A stretch of 64,000 bases of DNA from Bacteroidales bacterium (GCA_016936975.1 JAFGWU010000065.1:48078-112077); one strand, 5' to 3'. Counted from the stretch's first letter, positions 8,366 through 18,107 are shown. Program-made: numbers and translations. Notes: generated by a model from the sequence alone, not told the origin.

Positions 8366-10576
8366 ATGAAAAAAATAGTGTCCGGAATCCTCATTTGCCT
8401 GGTCACGGTGGCAATCCCTGATGAACTAATCGCACAGAAAAAACCTTACAAAACCCTCGAGGAGGCCATCATGTCGGGCCGTTTATTGAGAGGAGATTAC
8501 GGACCTTCCAATGTGACATGGATTGAAGACGGCCTGAAATATTCATTTACCCGGAGAGACGGACGCATCCAGGAGATATGGACCTTTGATCCGGCAACCG
8601 GCTCGGAGGAGATGGTCTTCAGCACGGTCCATCACACCTTTCCGGGAACCGAAACACCATTCGAGTACCTGAGCTTTGAGTGGGCCAACAATTACCGGTA
8701 TATTCTCTTTCAAACGCGGTTCCGCCCGATCTGGAGGTATTCGGGAAATTCCGATTATTACCTCTATTCTCTGGACGATCAATCCCTCCGGTTAATCTGT
8801 GAAGAGTCCTTCACTGCTGAAGTCTCACCCGATGGGAAAAGAGTCTGCTATGGTAAGGACGGAGAACTTTACGATTACCGGTTTGAGGATGGGAAACAGA
8901 CCCGACTCACATTCGACGCCGCAGAGCAACTCTACAACGGACGTTTCGGATGGGCCTATGAAGAAGAGTTCGGACTGGTTCAGGCCTGGAACTGGTCTCC
9001 CGACAGCAAATTCATAGCATACTGGCAATCGGATGAGCGGGAAGTTCCAATCTATAAACTGACTGATTTTTCTGCAAAACATCCCCAATATATGGAGGTG
9101 CCCTATCCCAAGGTGGGAGATCCTGCACCGGAAGTCAGGATCGGGGTCCTGGATGTGGAAACCGGTATAAATCGCTGGCTTGGGGTGGATCTCCAGGGCG
9201 GGTACATTCCAAGGATCTACTGGACCTCGAAAGAGGGCCTGCTGGCCGTTTTATGGACAAACAGAGCCCAGACCCATATCAAACTCTTCTTCTATGATGT
9301 TCAAACCATGTCGGGAAAACTGATCATGGAGGAACAGTCTGACTCCTGGATTGATATCTATGATTTCTGGAACCGCAAACTCCATTTCTTTTTGTTCCCC
9401 GAAAACAGAGAAGAATTTTTCTTTCTGTCTGACAGAAACGGATATACACACATCTATCGTTTTGATTATGATGGGAACCTGTTGAACCAGGTCACAGATG
9501 GCAAATGGGAGGTCATTGGTTTTGAAACGATGGATGCCGGGAACGAGATGCTGTATTACGTTTCAAACGAAGGTAATCCGCTTGAGAGAAACCTTTACAG
9601 CATCCGTTTCGACGGATCGGATAAGAGAAGACTGACCCATGCGGAAGGAAATCATTCGGTATCCATGGCACCCGGCGGAATCTACTTCATCGACAGATAC
9701 TCCAGCATTAACGCACCCTATCAAGTTGATTTGATGAACAGGGAGGGAACGATCATTAAAAAACTCGTTGATAACAAAGGGGTGCAAGAATACATTCAGA
9801 AAAAATCCTATGCACAAACGGAGCTTTTCCAGTTTACCACTTCCGACGGAACGGTCATTGACGGGAGCCTTATCAAACCAATGAACTTTAATCCAAAGAA
9901 AAAATATCCATTAATAATGGATGTTTATGGCGGTCCGGGTTCACAGGAGGTTACAAACAGTTTTGGAACCAGCAGCTGGCATCAGTACCTGGCACAAGAG
10001 GGTTATGTAATTGCCAACATCAACAACAGGGGAAATGGCGGTTACGGGAAAACTTTCGAGAGAATCGTTTACAAGCAGGTAGGTAAATGGGAAACAAAGG
10101 ATTTTGCGGAAGCAGCTGAATACCTCTCCTCAAAATCCTGGATTGATGCTGAACGGACAGGGATTATGGGACACAGTTACGGGGGATTCAGCGCAGGATA
10201 CTCGCTGGTGATGCACCCGGATGTCTTTGAGGCCGGAATTGCAACGGCAGCGGTAAACAACCAGGTACTGTATGATTGTATTTATGCCGAACGACACATG
10301 GGGCTCATAGAAGACAATCCTGAGGGATATGTTCAGAGCTCTATATCGGCCCATGCAGGAAATCTGAAAGGCGACCTGATGGTCGTGCACAGCCTGATGG
10401 ATGATAACGTTCATCCCCAAAATACCTTCCAGATGATAAGGGCATTCCTGGATAACGGTATCAGCGTGGATCTCAAGATTTATCCTCCCGGTAACCACGG
10501 CGTGGCATACGATATGAGATCACGAATCCGACTGTACAAAGACTACTTTGAGTTCCTCGAAGAAAATCTGAAATAG
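8366..10576 (+). CDS. Dipeptidyl peptidase IV, S9 family, exported
   Basis: A 736-residue prolyl-oligopeptidase family serine peptidase that removes X-Pro dipeptides from peptide N-termini, usually in the periplasm. A signal peptide covers about residues 1-23 (ending ELIAQ). A beta-propeller domain (about 40-480) precedes the alpha/beta-hydrolase domain. The catalytic triad is visible: Ser604 in GHSYGGFSAG, Asp679/Asp680 in LMDDNVHPQN, and His711 in PGNHGVAYD. The propeller carries the FGWAYEEEFG segment, with the double-Glu motif that anchors the substrate N-terminus in DPP IV and so separates it from other S9 enzymes. Family length matches. Together with the C25 protease it suggests peptide or protein use. 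Confidence 0.95.
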   Translation: MKKIVSGILICLVTVAIPDELIAQKKPYKTLEEAIMSGRLLRGDYGPSNVTWIEDGLKYSFTRRDGRIQEIWTFDPATGSEEMVFSTVHHTFPGTETPFEYLSFEWANNYRYILFQTRFRPIWRYSGNSDYYLYSLDDQSLRLICEESFTAEVSPDGKRVCYGKDGELYDYRFEDGKQTRLTFDAAEQLYNGRFGWAYEEEFGLVQAWNWSPDSKFIAYWQSDEREVPIYKLTDFSAKHPQYMEVPYPKVGDPAPEVRIGVLDVETGINRWLGVDLQGGYIPRIYWTSKEGLLAVLWTNRAQTHIKLFFYDVQTMSGKLIMEEQSDSWIDIYDFWNRKLHFFLFPENREEFFFLSDRNGYTHIYRFDYDGNLLNQVTDGKWEVIGFETMDAGNEMLYYVSNEGNPLERNLYSIRFDGSDKRRLTHAEGNHSVSMAPGGIYFIDRYSSINAPYQVDLMNREGTIIKKLVDNKGVQEYIQKKSYAQTELFQFTTSDGTVIDGSLIKPMNFNPKKKYPLIMDVYGGPGSQEVTNSFGTSSWHQYLAQEGYVIANINNRGNGGYGKTFERIVYKQVGKWETKDFAEAAEYLSSKSWIDAERTGIMGHSYGGFSAGYSLVMHPDVFEAGIATAAVNNQVLYDCIYAERHMGLIEDNPEGYVQSSISAHAGNLKGDLMVVHSLMDDNVHPQNTFQMIRAFLDNGISVDLKIYPPGNHGVAYDMRSRIRLYKDYFEFLEENLK

Positions 10577-10639
10577 GAATTCGCCGGACTCACGCCTCCT
10601 GAGAGATCCGGGAAATCTGAAATGATCCGGGAAGGCCTG

Positions 10640-11482
10640 TCATGCCTTCTCTTCCCCGGAATGATCCGGTCCGGTTACCGGTGGTTCCTCCGTAGATATT
10701 TTTTTAACGGTAGGTTTGGCTGTTTTTTTGCCTGTGGCGGGCTTAACCGGTGCACTCCCTTTTTCGGAAGCAGACGCTTTCTGCACCGCCTTATTCTCTT
10801 TCTTTCTTGCAGAAAGGTATTCATTGTAGAATGGACTGTCTCCATTTTTAAAAAGCGCCATCATTTTATCCAGCTTATTGCCCAGGATCCTTTCATTTTT
10901 CAGAATAAGGGAGTTTGCCTTTCTCTTATTGGCTTCTCTTCTGATTAGGTATTTTTTTATCTTCTTAACATCCTCTCCGAGACTATCTAGTGCGGTTTCC
11001 AAAGCCTGAAGATGATTTTTCGTAAGCCCGTATTCCGACAGCGTTTTAACATGAGTCTGTTCCTTTTCGGAACGTTGAGCAGATTCATCCGTGCCTTTTG
11101 CCAATTTTCCGATACGCTTAAGCAGGCCGGCGGCCATCTTCTGCAGGGCTTTGCTTTTCTTTTTTTCGAGATCGGAATAGCTAATGTTCGTCAGATTGTA
11201 AAGTTTCCTTTTGCCACGGTCTGATGCAAAAACACTTATAACACTGGCAACGGGAAAAAGCCTTTCAATCAATTCAACCCTCGACTTCTCTTCCTCTGAA
11301 TACAGGTTCGCAGAATCAATCTTCAGTTCCTTTTCGCAGTCGGCTAACTTTTTAAAATTCATTACAAGATCATCGTAATTACTCTTCAATTCGATAATAT
11401 TCTGCCAGGAGGGTAAATGTTTTTCCATGACCTTAATTACGGACCTCTGCATGGCAAGACTTCTTTCAATTTTCGTGTTCAT
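10640..11482 (-). CDS. Uncharacterised coiled-coil protein with Lys-rich tail
   Basis: A 280-residue protein with no signal peptide or membrane segment. It is strongly helical and charged throughout, with coiled-coil-like stretches around residues 30-110 and 140-230. A low-complexity tail follows (about 235-280), rich in Lys, Ala, Pro and Thr and reminiscent of histone H1-like or nucleic-acid-binding tails. Its ATG overlaps the stop codon of the CHAD gene (TAATG arrangement), so the two are translationally coupled. I do not recognise a family. CHAD proteins associate with polyphosphate, so a polyphosphate- or nucleoid-associated role is conceivable but unproven. Confidence 0.75.
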   Translation of the reverse strand: MNTKIERSLAMQRSVIKVMEKHLPSWQNIIELKSNYDDLVMNFKKLADCEKELKIDSANLYSEEEKSRVELIERLFPVASVISVFASDRGKRKLYNLTNISYSDLEKKKSKALQKMAAGLLKRIGKLAKGTDESAQRSEKEQTHVKTLSEYGLTKNHLQALETALDSLGEDVKKIKKYLIRREANKRKANSLILKNERILGNKLDKMMALFKNGDSPFYNEYLSARKKENKAVQKASASEKGSAPVKPATGKKTAKPTVKKISTEEPPVTGPDHSGEEKA

Positions 11483-12441
11483 TATTTGTTATGATTTAGT
11501 GTTGTATTCCAGTAAGATTCCATTCTGTCCATGAACATAGCGGGTTTCTCCGCGTAAACCAGGTCCGCCAGCTTCATGGCTCTGTCATAGATAATAGCCT
11601 GCTCAAAATGGACAAGCTGCAATATATTTTCCTTCTTCTGCCCGATCAATCCCTTTATCCTGTGACGCTTCAAATACTGTTCAAGCTGGTACAGGTCCCT
11701 GTGGTCGCCCAGGTGGTCCGACAGATCTTTGATGGACTTCGCATAGCCCTTCAGGGTGGGACTATACATTTTTTCCAGCAGTTCAATCTGGTGGTAAAGG
11801 TATTTGGTGCGCTTCCTGAAGTTATGGAACTGTACCGGGGTAAAATTCCTTGTAACCGTCTTTTTGAGTTTTCTCCCCTGCCGGTAAATCCTTCCAATGC
11901 CTTTTCTGATTCCTGAAAAGTCATGACTCCTGTAGGTGAAATACCCGATTCTTTTCCTGGCCTCATCCAGTTCGTTCAGCACGGTTAAAAAGGGGTCCCT
12001 GCCCTCCATCAGTTCTTCAAGATACCGGTCACGGAGCCTTTCAAAATGTTGCAGAAGAGCTGCTGATAATGCTCTGTCGAGATCCGCAGGATATCGTTTC
12101 ACAAGTATTTTAAATGAGTACAACAACACCTCATAATCCCTTGCCCGAGAAAATAACCGGGCCAAATCCCTGTAAAAGATGTTCTCCCTGTAATAGGTAC
12201 TATAACCAACCGCATCCCGGATTAATCTTAGAACGGCCCTGACCCATTTAAAGCCCTTTCTTATTTCATGAATGGATGTATGAATCTCATCATGATTGAC
12301 ACAATGCCCGGATATTTCATCCAGCTGTCCGTTCAATATGCGGAAGAAATTTTCAGGCAGGGCCTGATCAATTTGAATCGTATCGTGCTTCACCTTAACA
12401 GTTTTACTTGGAAGTATACTCACAGGCTGAAAACAAATCAT
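11482..12441 (-). CDS. CHAD domain protein
   Basis: A 319-residue all-helical CHAD (conserved histidine alpha-helical) domain protein. Conserved His/basic motifs are visible: the HEIRKGFKWVRAVLRL segment (about 55-75) and the FHNFRKRTKYLYHQIELL segment (about 205-225), the two internally related halves of the domain. CHAD domains bind inorganic polyphosphate through these positive patches and often localise to polyphosphate granules. No CYTH/triphosphatase domain is fused here. It is the first gene of a two-gene leftward unit with the coiled-coil gene that starts on its stop codon. Confidence 0.88.
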   Translation of the reverse strand: MICFQPVSILPSKTVKVKHDTIQIDQALPENFFRILNGQLDEISGHCVNHDEIHTSIHEIRKGFKWVRAVLRLIRDAVGYSTYYRENIFYRDLARLFSRARDYEVLLYSFKILVKRYPADLDRALSAALLQHFERLRDRYLEELMEGRDPFLTVLNELDEARKRIGYFTYRSHDFSGIRKGIGRIYRQGRKLKKTVTRNFTPVQFHNFRKRTKYLYHQIELLEKMYSPTLKGYAKSIKDLSDHLGDHRDLYQLEQYLKRHRIKGLIGQKKENILQLVHFEQAIIYDRAMKLADLVYAEKPAMFMDRMESYWNTTLNHNK

Positions 12442-12563
12442 GGAGACAAGTTAAGAAAAAATCGCGGGTATAATCACCGGACCCGAACAATCTGCATCCG
12501 GTTGAATCGGATCTCAGATCTCAGTTTCTCGACAAAGGGCACTCAATGAACGGAGGATATTTA

Positions 12564-12571
12564 TATCTTTG
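12564..12571 (+). promoter_or_regulatory. -7 promoter box before the DUF6452 gene
   Basis: TATCTTTG matches TAnnTTTG exactly and lies 25 bases before the ATG at 12597. No clear -33 element is seen at the expected distance, so the call rests on the -7 box and its position. Confidence 0.5.
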
Positions 12572-12596
12572 ATATCGTCTGAACAGGAGAACAGAA

Positions 12597-13067
12597 ATGA
12601 GGAGCTTCACTGCCTTTCTGATAACAATTATTGCATTGGTTGCCTGCACAACCCAGGATGTTTGTGACTCCGACCTGAAAGCATCCGCGGTTGCCTCCTT
12701 ATATACCACCAGGAACGGGGTCCCAACCGATACCATCATATCCGGATTCTCACTTTATGGAATAAGGGAGAACCTTCCAGACAGCCTGTTATATGACTCT
12801 GCAAATGTTTCAAAACTCCAGTTGCCCCTTGATCCCAATCATAACAAATCTTCCTTTGTGATCAGCATCCGGGAACAATCTGACACGATCCATATACACC
12901 ATGAGTCAACCCTGTACCTAGTTTCCTATACCTGCGGTTTTGCGCATAATTATAATATTCAGTCCATCGATCATACCGGGCATATCATTCAACTAATTGA
13001 GCCAGTCAATGAATTTGTTCTTGCTGAAGAGACTAACGAGAAGGAGCATTTCAGGATTTATTTTTAG
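12597..13067 (+). CDS. DUF6452 family lipoprotein
   Basis: A 156-residue protein with a lipoprotein signal peptide (MRSFTAFLITIIALVACTT, lipid-modified Cys at residue 17). The mature domain has the DUF6452 pattern: DVCDSDLKASAVASLYT, then the FSLYGIRENLP strand region, and a conserved Cys in the CGFAHNYNI segment near residue 123. The role is unknown. It is almost always followed in Bacteroidota by a DUF6048 gene, as here, where the two ORFs overlap by roughly 60-70 bases. An envelope lipoprotein paired with a barrel-like protein is the likely arrangement. Confidence 0.85.
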   Translation: MRSFTAFLITIIALVACTTQDVCDSDLKASAVASLYTTRNGVPTDTIISGFSLYGIRENLPDSLLYDSANVSKLQLPLDPNHNKSSFVISIREQSDTIHIHHESTLYLVSYTCGFAHNYNIQSIDHTGHIIQLIEPVNEFVLAEETNEKEHFRIYF

Positions 13068-13695
13068 CCTGATCCTGCTTTCATCTTTCAAGGCAACAGC
13101 CCAGGATACCCTAAGGACATTCGGCCCCAGGCTCGGGATCGATATGGCCCGATTCGCCTACCTGTTTGCTGACCCCCGGCAGAAAGGCACGGCCCTTTCA
13201 CTGGATTTTGAAGTGTACAAAAATATCTATCCGGCCCTGGAGCTAGGCTTCAACTCCACTGCATTCGAACGGGAAACCTTCAGTTATGCTTCCCGCGGCT
13301 TCTTTGGCAGAATCGGCCTTGACTACAATTTACTGCCGGTTAAAGATCGATCCGTCCACCATATTATTTATGCGGGGACACGATACGGAACAGGCTTATT
13401 CAGTCACAGGGCGGAGCATATTATCACGCCGGACAACTATTGGGGAGATTATGTCAGGGATGAGTACCGCAACAATCTCACAGGACACTGGCTTGAGCTG
13501 AACGCAGGCATCAGGACTGAAGTGGCAGATAACTTTTTTATGGGGTGGACGGTTCGATATATGTTTCTGATTAGTGCAGGAAAGGATGAAATCATGACAC
13601 CTTATTTGGTTCCAGGTTATGGCAGGGCAGATTTCAATCGCTCTGCGGGAATCAGTTACTGGATCATGTACCGGATACCCCTGATCAAAAAGTAA
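13009..13695 (+). CDS. DUF6048 family outer-membrane beta-barrel-like protein
   Basis: A 228-residue protein from the ATG at 13009; an in-frame ATG at 12997 also exists. The signal peptide (about 1-31, ending ATAQ) leads into FGPRLGIDMARFAYLF, the DUF6048 hallmark. The rest is alternating beta-strands with aromatic girdles and a C-terminal aromatic/basic end, as in small outer-membrane barrels. Its start lies inside the preceding DUF6452 gene, which implies translational coupling. Function unknown; the gene pair itself is the strongest clue. Confidence 0.82.
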   Translation: MNLFLLKRLTRRSISGFIFSLILLSSFKATAQDTLRTFGPRLGIDMARFAYLFADPRQKGTALSLDFEVYKNIYPALELGFNSTAFERETFSYASRGFFGRIGLDYNLLPVKDRSVHHIIYAGTRYGTGLFSHRAEHIITPDNYWGDYVRDEYRNNLTGHWLELNAGIRTEVADNFFMGWTVRYMFLISAGKDEIMTPYLVPGYGRADFNRSAGISYWIMYRIPLIKK

Positions 13696-13724
13696 TGCAT
13701 ACACTCATTTAACTTCATCAAGAG

Positions 13725-15017
13725 ATGACATTAAAACCGGTTGAGAAGTTTCTGAAGGTGGAAATATCAGGAAGTAACCTCCTTTTTATTATGACGATTG
13801 TGGCACTGTTATGGGCCAACTCTCCTTTCTCAGAAAGCTACCATTCATTCTGGCAGCATATAATTACCGTTGGGGTTGGCAATATCGTATTGTCCAAATC
13901 GATTTTGCTCTGGATCAATGACGGGCTGATGGCTATATTTTTCTTTGTCATTGGACTCGAAATAAAACGGGAGATCATAGTCGGGGAACTCAGTTCTGTA
14001 AAAAAAGCCTCACTGCCTCTTTTTGCAGCATTGGGCGGCATGGTCGGCCCGGTCATTATCTTCCTGCTTATCAACAATAATCCTGAAACAATCAGGGGAT
14101 GGGGCATCCCAATGGCCACAGATATTGCTTTTGCGCTGGGTATTCTTCAGTTGCTCGGGAAAAGGGCCCCCCTCTCCCTTAAAATATTTCTTACGGCTTT
14201 TGCCATTATAGATGATATCGGCGGTGTACTGGTCATTGCCCTCTTCTACAGCATGGAAATTAAAATACAGCTGATTTTCTATGCCCTGGCAATCTGGCTG
14301 GTATTGCTGATCCTCGGCATATTCAAATTCTATTCGAAGTACATATTTCTGATCGGGGGATTGGTTATATGGGTTCTTATGCTGAAGTCGGGACTGCATC
14401 CCACACTCGCCGGCATATTGCTGGCTTTTGCCATACCGGTTCAAAAGAAAAAAATGGTCAGGGAATTGATGAATGATATCCGTGGTAATATGGATATATT
14501 ATCCAGGAAGGAAGCGATCAATGAAAAAGGATTCCTGACCAAGGAACAGCTCGATGCGGCCAATGAGCTTGACGATGCAGCAACAGCCATCAAATCTCCC
14601 CTTCAGCACCTTGAAACGAAACTGCACGGATGGGTATCACTCATCATCATTCCACTCTTTGCCCTGGCAAATGCAGGCATAACCTTAAATAAAACGATGT
14701 TCTCCAACATAAACCTCTCCCTGGCTATTGCGCTCGGATTGATACTGGGAAAAGTCATCGGCATTTCCCTTATATCCCTCTTCAGTATTAAACTGAAAAT
14801 AGCCGCACTGCCTGAAAAGACCACATTCAAGCATCTCTTTGGCGTCTCATTCCTGGGAGGGGTCGGTTTCACCATGTCGTTATTCATCTGCAACCTGGCA
14901 TTTATCGATCCGGCCTTGATCTATTCCGCAAAACTGGGGATACTTGCAGGCTCACTGGTTTCCGGATTACTCGGATTCACCATTATCAGGAGTATGTGTA
15001 AAATCTGTCCCCAGTGA
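13725..15017 (+). CDS. nhaA: Na+/H+ antiporter NhaA
   Basis: A 430-residue inner-membrane antiporter that expels Na+ (or Li+) in exchange for protons at high pH or salt. About 12 transmembrane helices are visible. The ion-binding aspartates lie in AIIDDIGGVLVIA (about residues 163-175), matching Asp163/Asp164 of the E. coli protein. The ATDIAFALG segment (about 131-139) is the broken helix TM4 of the fold. A hydrophilic insertion around 243-290 separates the two helix bundles, as in Bacteroidota members. It stands 29 bases after the DUF6048 gene. No NhaR-type regulator is nearby. Confidence 0.96.
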   Translation: MTLKPVEKFLKVEISGSNLLFIMTIVALLWANSPFSESYHSFWQHIITVGVGNIVLSKSILLWINDGLMAIFFFVIGLEIKREIIVGELSSVKKASLPLFAALGGMVGPVIIFLLINNNPETIRGWGIPMATDIAFALGILQLLGKRAPLSLKIFLTAFAIIDDIGGVLVIALFYSMEIKIQLIFYALAIWLVLLILGIFKFYSKYIFLIGGLVIWVLMLKSGLHPTLAGILLAFAIPVQKKKMVRELMNDIRGNMDILSRKEAINEKGFLTKEQLDAANELDDAATAIKSPLQHLETKLHGWVSLIIIPLFALANAGITLNKTMFSNINLSLAIALGLILGKVIGISLISLFSIKLKIAALPEKTTFKHLFGVSFLGGVGFTMSLFICNLAFIDPALIYSAKLGILAGSLVSGLLGFTIIRSMCKICPQ

Positions 15018-15107
15018 AAGGTGTTCAACAAAAGGATGGCGGACCGCTCAGATGCTCATGTATTCCTGGCAACTCTATGCAAATCACTCACTATAATACT
15101 GCTAACT

Positions 15108-16097
15108 ATGACTTATAAACCGAATTCCGACCGGTATACTTTGATGAATTATAACCGTTGCGGAAACAGCGGATTGTTATTACCGGCCATCTCACTCGGA
15201 TTGTGGCATAATTTCGGAGATGCAGACAATCCGGAAAATTTTAGAAAAATCATTCTCAGGGCTTTTGATCTGGGAATCACTCATTTCGATCTGGCCAATA
15301 ATTACGGTCCTCCCCCGGGAAGTGCAGAGATCAATTTTGGAAAAGTTCTGAACTCCGACCTGAAGCCCTTCAGGGATGAATTGATTATTTCAACCAAAGC
15401 CGGATACGGTATGTGGCCCGGGCCATATGGGGATCACGGCTCCCGGAAATACCTCCTCGCAAGCCTTGATCAGAGCCTGAAGAGAATGGGGCTGGAATAT
15501 GTCGATATCTTTTACTCCCACAGGCCCGATCCTGAAACCCCTGTCGAAGAGACCATGATGGCGCTAAACACTGCTATCCATCAAGGCAAGGCCCTGTATG
15601 CGGGCATCTCAAACTATGATGCGGAACAGACGTCCAGGGCTGTGAAGATACTTAAGGAACTCGGGACTCCCTGTTTAATTCACCAACCCAAATACAATAT
15701 GTTTGAACGATGGGTTGAAGAGGGACTTCTTGACACCCTGGGAAAAAACGGAATTGGCTGTATTCCCTTCAGCCCTCTTGCCCAGGGATTACTCACAAAC
15801 AGGTACCTCGGCGGGATCCCTCCCGGATCAAGAATTTCAAAACCCCATGGATTCCTCAGAAAAGATAAGCTGACCCCGGAAACGATTCGAAAAATTTCCG
15901 CATTGAATGAGATTGCCCTCGGAAGAGGTCAGACTCTGGCCCGGATGGCTCTTTTATGGATCCTGAAAGATCCCCGGATTACCTCCGTGTTAATCGGGGC
16001 AAGCTCGGTATCCCAGCTGGAGGAAAATTTTAAGGTTTTAAAGGATGAATCCCTGGATGAGGATGAACTGGTCAAAATAAACAGGATCCTGGACTGA
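15108..16097 (+). CDS. Aldo/keto reductase, YghZ (glyceraldehyde 3-phosphate reductase-like) type
   Basis: A 329-residue NADPH-dependent aldo/keto reductase. The open frame reaches back to 15021, but the ATG at 15108 gives the usual start just before the NYNRCGNSGLLLPAISLG strand. The AKR tetrad is recognisable: Asp and Tyr in DLANNYGPPPGSAE, Lys in ISTKAGYG, and His in YSHRPDPETP. The NYGPPPGSAE and MWPGPYGDHGSRKYL segments are typical of the YghZ/GpR subgroup, which reduces L-glyceraldehyde 3-phosphate and small aldehydes such as methylglyoxal. It converges with the second, distinct aldo/keto reductase at 16133. Confidence 0.9.
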   Translation: MTYKPNSDRYTLMNYNRCGNSGLLLPAISLGLWHNFGDADNPENFRKIILRAFDLGITHFDLANNYGPPPGSAEINFGKVLNSDLKPFRDELIISTKAGYGMWPGPYGDHGSRKYLLASLDQSLKRMGLEYVDIFYSHRPDPETPVEETMMALNTAIHQGKALYAGISNYDAEQTSRAVKILKELGTPCLIHQPKYNMFERWVEEGLLDTLGKNGIGCIPFSPLAQGLLTNRYLGGIPPGSRISKPHGFLRKDKLTPETIRKISALNEIALGRGQTLARMALLWILKDPRITSVLIGASSVSQLEENFKVLKDESLDEDELVKINRILD

Positions 16098-16132
16098 CCC
16101 GTTCATGCCGGGATTCAGATACGATCATTGCG

Positions 16133-17131
16133 CTAAGGCTGCAAATCCAGGTTCAGCTTATCGATCTCATTATTGATAAAAGTCATCTCTTCCCCGGTGA
16201 GGCTGACCGCAAGAGCTCCGGCATTCTCTTTCACCTGCGCCGGATTCCTGCCCCCCGAAAGTGCCAGGGTTATGCCCGGCTGGCTTATGGTCCATTGCAG
16301 CACAAGCTGGGAGAGTTTTATATTTTTCTCCAGGGCTAAAGGTTTTATCTTATCCAGGAAGATATTCGTCCTGATGATGTTGTTAATCCTGAAGTAGGGT
16401 GTTTCGGGTCGGGAATCGCCCGGGTTAAAAGGATAATCGGGGGTGATCTTACCTGAAAGAAGTCCTCGCTGAAGGGGACTATAGGCTATGATGGCACAAT
16501 TGTTATCGGTACACCACGGAACAATATCCTTTTCAATATCCCGCCTCACCATGCTGTATGGAAGCTGGTTACTGGCCAGGCTGACCGTCCCGGATGCTTC
16601 CAACATCTGTTCAACGGAGTAGTTGCTGACACCGGCTGCCCGGATCTTCCCCTGCTCCATCAGTCGTATCACAGCCTCCATCGACTCCGCAATTGGAGTT
16701 GTTTTATCCGGCCAATGGATCTGGTAAAGATCAATGTAATCTATGCCAAGCCGCTTAAGGCTCTCATCACATTCGCGCATAATGCTATGCCGGGATGCAT
16801 ATTTTCTTATTTCCAAGGCGTTACCCTTTTCATCCTCCGTATTAAAAAAATACTCTCCCCTGTCGGTATCCCAGCGCAGACCAAACTTGGTTAAGATCTG
16901 AAACTTTTCGCGTTTACCCTTTATTGCTTCACCGACAAGCTTTTCGGAATACCCGAATCCATAAACCGGGGCCGTATCGATGGTGGTAATCCCAAGATCA
17001 AGGCAGGCATGTAGAGCATTGAGGGCATCCCTCCTATCTGCTCCGCCCCACTGCCAGCCCCCTATGGCCCATGCTCCAAAACCGATAGGCGACACTTCAA
17101 TTCCTGAGTTTCCTAAATACCTTTTTTCCAT
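16133..17131 (-). CDS. Aldo/keto reductase (IolS/YhdN-like)
   Basis: A 332-residue NADPH-dependent oxidoreductase. The catalytic residues are Asp and Tyr in TIDTAPVYGFGYSE (about 50-63), Lys in ILTKFGLRW (about 86), and His in LYQIHWPDKT (about 138). The C-terminal cofactor region carries ALSGGRNPAQVKENAGA. The best-known relatives are Bacillus AKR11 enzymes and IolS, but the substrate is unknown. It is the last gene of a leftward run that begins with transaldolase (20245) and includes a phosphosugar isomerase and a sugar kinase. Conversion of a sugar or sugar alcohol is therefore a plausible role. Confidence 0.9.
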   Translation of the reverse strand: MEKRYLGNSGIEVSPIGFGAWAIGGWQWGGADRRDALNALHACLDLGITTIDTAPVYGFGYSEKLVGEAIKGKREKFQILTKFGLRWDTDRGEYFFNTEDEKGNALEIRKYASRHSIMRECDESLKRLGIDYIDLYQIHWPDKTTPIAESMEAVIRLMEQGKIRAAGVSNYSVEQMLEASGTVSLASNQLPYSMVRRDIEKDIVPWCTDNNCAIIAYSPLQRGLLSGKITPDYPFNPGDSRPETPYFRINNIIRTNIFLDKIKPLALEKNIKLSQLVLQWTISQPGITLALSGGRNPAQVKENAGALAVSLTGEEMTFINNEIDKLNLDLQP

Positions 17132-17167
17132 ATTACAACTGAAGATTAATTTCCCACTTTCGTATAG

Positions 17168-18103
17168 TTATTCCGTTGGTTCCACCCCTCTACATCTCTT
17201 AACAAAATCCACAGGCAAATAGTTCTCATAACTCAGGCAGACCTCCCGGGAAAATTCTGATGCGGTTTTCAGAATTGCCTTCCATACCCGGACATCCAGG
17301 GAACTGATATCCGCTGACCGAACCCCCCTTTTAAACAATCCGTACAGCAGACCGGCATTGAAGGTGTCGCCGGCACCAATCGTGCTTACCGGCCGAATTT
17401 GCTCAACTTCAACAAACAGGGAAAGGGAATCTGTCTTCAGATAGACACCCTGCGCATTAGCCGTATAAACCATAATCCCGCAGTGTTTCCGCACGGCGTC
17501 CCAGGCTTCGTCGGGATGACTGACACCAAAGATATTCCGGAAATCTTCATCTGAACCTCTGACCAGGTCAGCATATTCCATGTTCTCGCCAATCACTTCA
17601 AGCAATTGATCCCGCTCTCTCATATGGTTATCCCTGAAGTTCGGGTCATACAGAACGCATGATCCAGATGATACTGCCTTTTCAAGCAATAGTTTAATCC
17701 TTGGCCTGATTCCGTAATTCAGGGCATAAAACGATCCGAACAGCAGGTAATCGGATTGGCTGAAATCCGGGAATTCAATATTCAGCCTCTGATAGGGATA
17801 ATCCTTATAAAACTGGTAAACCGCATCGTTGTTATCATCGAGAAATGCCAGAGCAATGGCTGTCTGTCCCTTTTTGAACCGGGAGACATACCTGGATTCG
17901 ACATGATTCTCAATGAGAAACCTGATGATCATATCCCCGACCGGATCATTACCCAACTCACTGATAAAGGTTACGGGCAAGCCGAGACGTCCCATTGAAA
18001 CCGCGGAATTGAATGACGAACCGCCAGGTTTGCCGCTCCTTGGGATGTCATCCTTAAAAATGATGTCCAGAATAGTCTCTCCGACAGCGTAAATCACAGA
18101 CAT
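17168..18103 (-). CDS. PfkB-family sugar kinase (fructokinase-like)
   Basis: A 311-residue ribokinase-fold enzyme that phosphorylates a sugar or sugar-like substrate with ATP. Both family signatures are visible: the N-terminal GKPGGSSFNSAVSMGRLG segment (about 24-40), and the C-terminal STIGAGDTFNAGLLYGL segment with the catalytic Asp and anion hole (about 238-254). The overall pattern is closest to bacterial fructokinases. It begins 4 bases from the isochorismatase-fold gene in an operon with transaldolase and a SIS-domain isomerase. Entry of a ketose into the pentose phosphate pool would fit. Confidence 0.92.
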   Translation of the reverse strand: MSVIYAVGETILDIIFKDDIPRSGKPGGSSFNSAVSMGRLGLPVTFISELGNDPVGDMIIRFLIENHVESRYVSRFKKGQTAIALAFLDDNNDAVYQFYKDYPYQRLNIEFPDFSQSDYLLFGSFYALNYGIRPRIKLLLEKAVSSGSCVLYDPNFRDNHMRERDQLLEVIGENMEYADLVRGSDEDFRNIFGVSHPDEAWDAVRKHCGIMVYTANAQGVYLKTDSLSLFVEVEQIRPVSTIGAGDTFNAGLLYGLFKRGVRSADISSLDVRVWKAILKTASEFSREVCLSYENYLPVDFVKRCRGVEPTE

Positions 18104-18107
18104 TATA

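Noticed and set aside
10627..10662. A bidirectional terminator between the dipeptidyl peptidase and coiled-coil genes
   Set aside because: A GAAGGC/GCCTTC stem exists, but it overlaps the coding end of the minus-strand gene and lacks a T tract on either side.
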